Assembly (NCBI RefSeq): GCF_900110655.1
Contig: NZ_FOEQ01000002.1
Span: forward strand, 591,210-655,209
Origin: Pseudomonas soli
GTDB taxonomy: Bacteria > Pseudomonadota > Gammaproteobacteria > Pseudomonadales > Pseudomonadaceae
Direction of reading: 5' to 3'
Length of the DNA stretch: 64,000 bases
Below are positions 62,326 to 64,000 of the stretch, piece after piece. Within the stretch, counting starts at the first letter, position 1; every line of letters starts with the position of its first letter. The notes under the pieces were generated by a model. That model had not been told where the DNA came from and searched no databases. It saw only the letters and a program-made list of their open reading frames with translations. Position numbers and translations under genes: made by a program.

Positions 62326-63507
62326 ATGCCCACTCGCCACGCCCCGGCCCTGCTGGCCTTCGCCCTGTGCCTGATCACCCTCGCCGTCAATCTCCAGGCC
62401 CCGCTGTACATCACCTACGCCGACCTCTCCGGGCAAGGCGCCGCGGCGACCGCCGTGGCTTTCTCCGGCTACGTGCTCGGTGTATTGCCAGTGCTGCTGG
62501 CCCTCGGCGCCCTGGCCGACCGGGTCGGGCGACGCCCGTTGATCCTGGTCGCACTCGCCCTGTCGATGATCGCCACCTTGATCATGCTGCTGTCCCCCAG
62601 CCTGGCCTCCCTGGGCGTGGCGCGCTTGTTCCTGGGCCTGGGCACCGGCCTGGCCTCGGCCACGGCCACCGCCTACATGAGCGAGCTGATGGCACCCGGT
62701 GAAAGTGACCGCGCCGCGACCTGGGTCACCGCCAGCACCTCCCTGGGTTTTGGCCTGGGCGCGGCGCTGACCAGCCTGTGCCTGCTGCGCGGGCCGACAC
62801 TCACTCCGGGCAGTTTCCATTTGCAGCTGATACTGGCCGCCGCGGCCCTGGTGCTGGTCTGGCGCTTGCCAGACCCACACCCGACGCAAAGCAGCGCCAT
62901 GCTGCGCCTGCCCTACTATCCCAGCGGCAGCCTGGCCTATGGCCTGGCGATCCTGCTGGCCTGGGCCTGTGTCGGGCTGGTCATCGCCTTGCTGCCGGGA
63001 ATCCTGCGCCAGCACGGTCTGAGCGCCTGGTCGGGGTTCTCGATCTTCTGCGTGATCAGCTGCGGCTTGCTGTTCCAGCCGCTGGCCCGGCGCATGGCCA
63101 GTGCCCGGGCGACCTTGCTCGGGCTGCTGATCCTGCCGTGCAGCTACGCGCTGCTGGCCTGGGGCGCCGACAGCGGCAACCTGGCGGGCGTTTTGCTGGG
63201 CGCCGTGGCCGCCAGCAGCGCCTGTTATGGCTTTATCTACCTGGGCGGGCTGGCGGCGGTGAACAAGTTGGCCGGCCAAGAAAAAACCCGGGCCAGTGCC
63301 GGGTTCTTCCTGCTGGCCTACCTGGGGTTCAGCCTGCCGGTGATCTTTACCGGGCTGCTCAGTGATCGGCTGGGGCCGCGGCTGGCCTTGATCGTATTTG
63401 GTGGTGTGTTGCTGCTGGGCTGCGCGGCGGTGGCGCTGGCCCTGTGGCTGGCCTCGGTCAGATCGCCAGCGCGCCCCCGTCGACCGTCAGGCTGTGCCCC
63501 GTCGTGA
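62326..63507 (+). CDS. MFS transporter
   Basis: The 393-residue protein has about 12 TM helices, the loop 2-3 motif GALADRVGRRPLILVALALS and a typical DHA1 pattern. It is divergent from the MocR gene, so it is likely induced by that regulator's ligand. The ATG at 62326 is the family-like start; ATG 62293 and TTG 62269 are in frame. Its last 50 bp overlap the convergent SDR gene, and the tail SPARPRRPSGCAPS reads like sequence forced by the opposite frame. Confidence 0.85.
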   Translation: MPTRHAPALLAFALCLITLAVNLQAPLYITYADLSGQGAAATAVAFSGYVLGVLPVLLALGALADRVGRRPLILVALALSMIATLIMLLSPSLASLGVARLFLGLGTGLASATATAYMSELMAPGESDRAATWVTASTSLGFGLGAALTSLCLLRGPTLTPGSFHLQLILAAAALVLVWRLPDPHPTQSSAMLRLPYYPSGSLAYGLAILLAWACVGLVIALLPGILRQHGLSAWSGFSIFCVISCGLLFQPLARRMASARATLLGLLILPCSYALLAWGADSGNLAGVLLGAVAASSACYGFIYLGGLAAVNKLAGQEKTRASAGFFLLAYLGFSLPVIFTGLLSDRLGPRLALIVFGGVLLLGCAAVALALWLASVRSPARPRRPSGCAPS

Positions 63508-64000
63508 AGGCCGCGCCATCGCTGCACAGGTACAGCACCGCGCTGGCGATCTCCTCGACCTTGCCGATGCGCCCGACCGGGTGCATCGCCGCAGCGAACT
63601 CGGCCTTGCGCGGGTCGGCCTCGTAGGCGCGGCGAAACATGTCGGTATCGATCACCGCCGGGCACACCGCGTTAACCCGGACGCCCTTCTTCGCGTACTC
63701 GATGGCCGCCGACTTGGTCAGGCCAATCACCGCATGCTTGGACGCCGCATAGATGCTCATCTTTGGCGCCGCCGACAGGCCGGCCACCGAGGCCGTGTTG
63801 ACGATAGCGCCACCGCCTTGGGCCAGCAGCAGGGGCAGTTGATACTTCATGCACAGCCAGACGCCCTTGACGTTGACGCCCATGATCGCGTCGAACTCCG
63901 CCTCGCTGCCCTCCGCCAACCGCCCCTTCTCGATTTCGATGCCGGCATTGTTGAAGGCGTAGTCGAGCCGGCCATAGGCCTTGATGACCTGCTCGTGCAA
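63458..64000 (-). CDS. SDR-family oxidoreductase, C-terminal part
   Basis: The window holds the last 180 residues or so of a short-chain dehydrogenase; the N-terminal cofactor motif (TGxxxGIG) lies outside. Visible are YAFNNAGIEIE, the catalytic Ser in VNTASVAGLS, Tyr/Lys in IYAASKHAVIG, and the C-terminal TTGHSLTVDGGALAI. It is a classical SDR of unknown substrate, 50 bp overlapped with the convergent MFS gene. Confidence 0.9.
   Translation of the reverse strand: MHEQVIKAYGRLDYAFNNAGIEIEKGRLAEGSEAEFDAIMGVNVKGVWLCMKYQLPLLLAQGGGAIVNTASVAGLSAAPKMSIYAASKHAVIGLTKSAAIEYAKKGVRVNAVCPAVIDTDMFRRAYEADPRKAEFAAAMHPVGRIGKVEEIASAVLYLCSDGAAFTTGHSLTVDGGALAI

Overview
The window is a GC-rich, gene-dense chromosomal stretch from a fluorescent Pseudomonas of the P. 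putida group. This rests on the gene orders sagS-gpx-msrB-alaA-htpX and folE-smr-isochorismatase-prmB-aroC, which I recall as conserved in Pseudomonas, on an EarP/Arg32-type EF-P pair, and on many short intergenic inverted repeats of the P. putida REP kind. A complete alkaline protease (aprA-aprI-aprDEF) cluster is not expected in P. putida KT2440 but is known from P. entomophila and P. fluorescens, so an entomophila/mosselii-like strain is the best guess. This is inferred from remembered synteny; no search was run.

Layout. 1-10 kb: tRNA-Glu with its promoter, a membrane protein, free-methionine sulfoxide reductase, a DUF815 ATPase, the SagS-type hybrid kinase, a peroxide/methionine repair pair (gpx, msrB), alaA, heat-shock protease htpX, tpm and a LigB-type dioxygenase. 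10-26 kb: deaD helicase with a structured leader, class II DAHP synthase, a YcaQ-type glycosylase, four LysR regulators each beside or divergent from a target-like gene (DUF1127, TauE, SDR, MFS), ohrR-ohr, and earP-efp. 26-33 kb: the apr type I secretion locus on the minus strand in the order aprA, aprI, aprD, aprE, aprF. 34-47 kb: a TonB-dependent receptor, tRNA-Ser, a crotonase, plsC, corA, an amidotransferase, a cytochrome c, rraB, an LTA-synthase-like sulfatase, a ZIP transporter and an ankyrin protein. 47-57 kb: a DUF3509 gene behind a textbook sigma-54 promoter, an acireductone-dioxygenase-like cupin with an MFS transporter, aroC, a secreted hydrolase, prmB, smr and folE. 57-64 kb: GST, benE, an HBM-type chemoreceptor, a MocR regulator divergent from an MFS gene, and an SDR gene cut by the window end.

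The genes are mostly housekeeping or stress genes. The coherent multi-gene systems are the apr protease/inhibitor/secretion set (with a probable RsmA/E-controlled leader and a terminator-like hairpin between protease and inhibitor), the OhrR-Ohr peroxide switch, and the EarP-EF-P translation module. The most notable unexplained signal is the sigma-54 control region at 47427-47550: tandem 13-bp palindromes, a perfect IHF consensus and a GG-N10-GC promoter ahead of a small gene of unknown function. No CRISPR array, insertion sequence, prophage or integron was seen.
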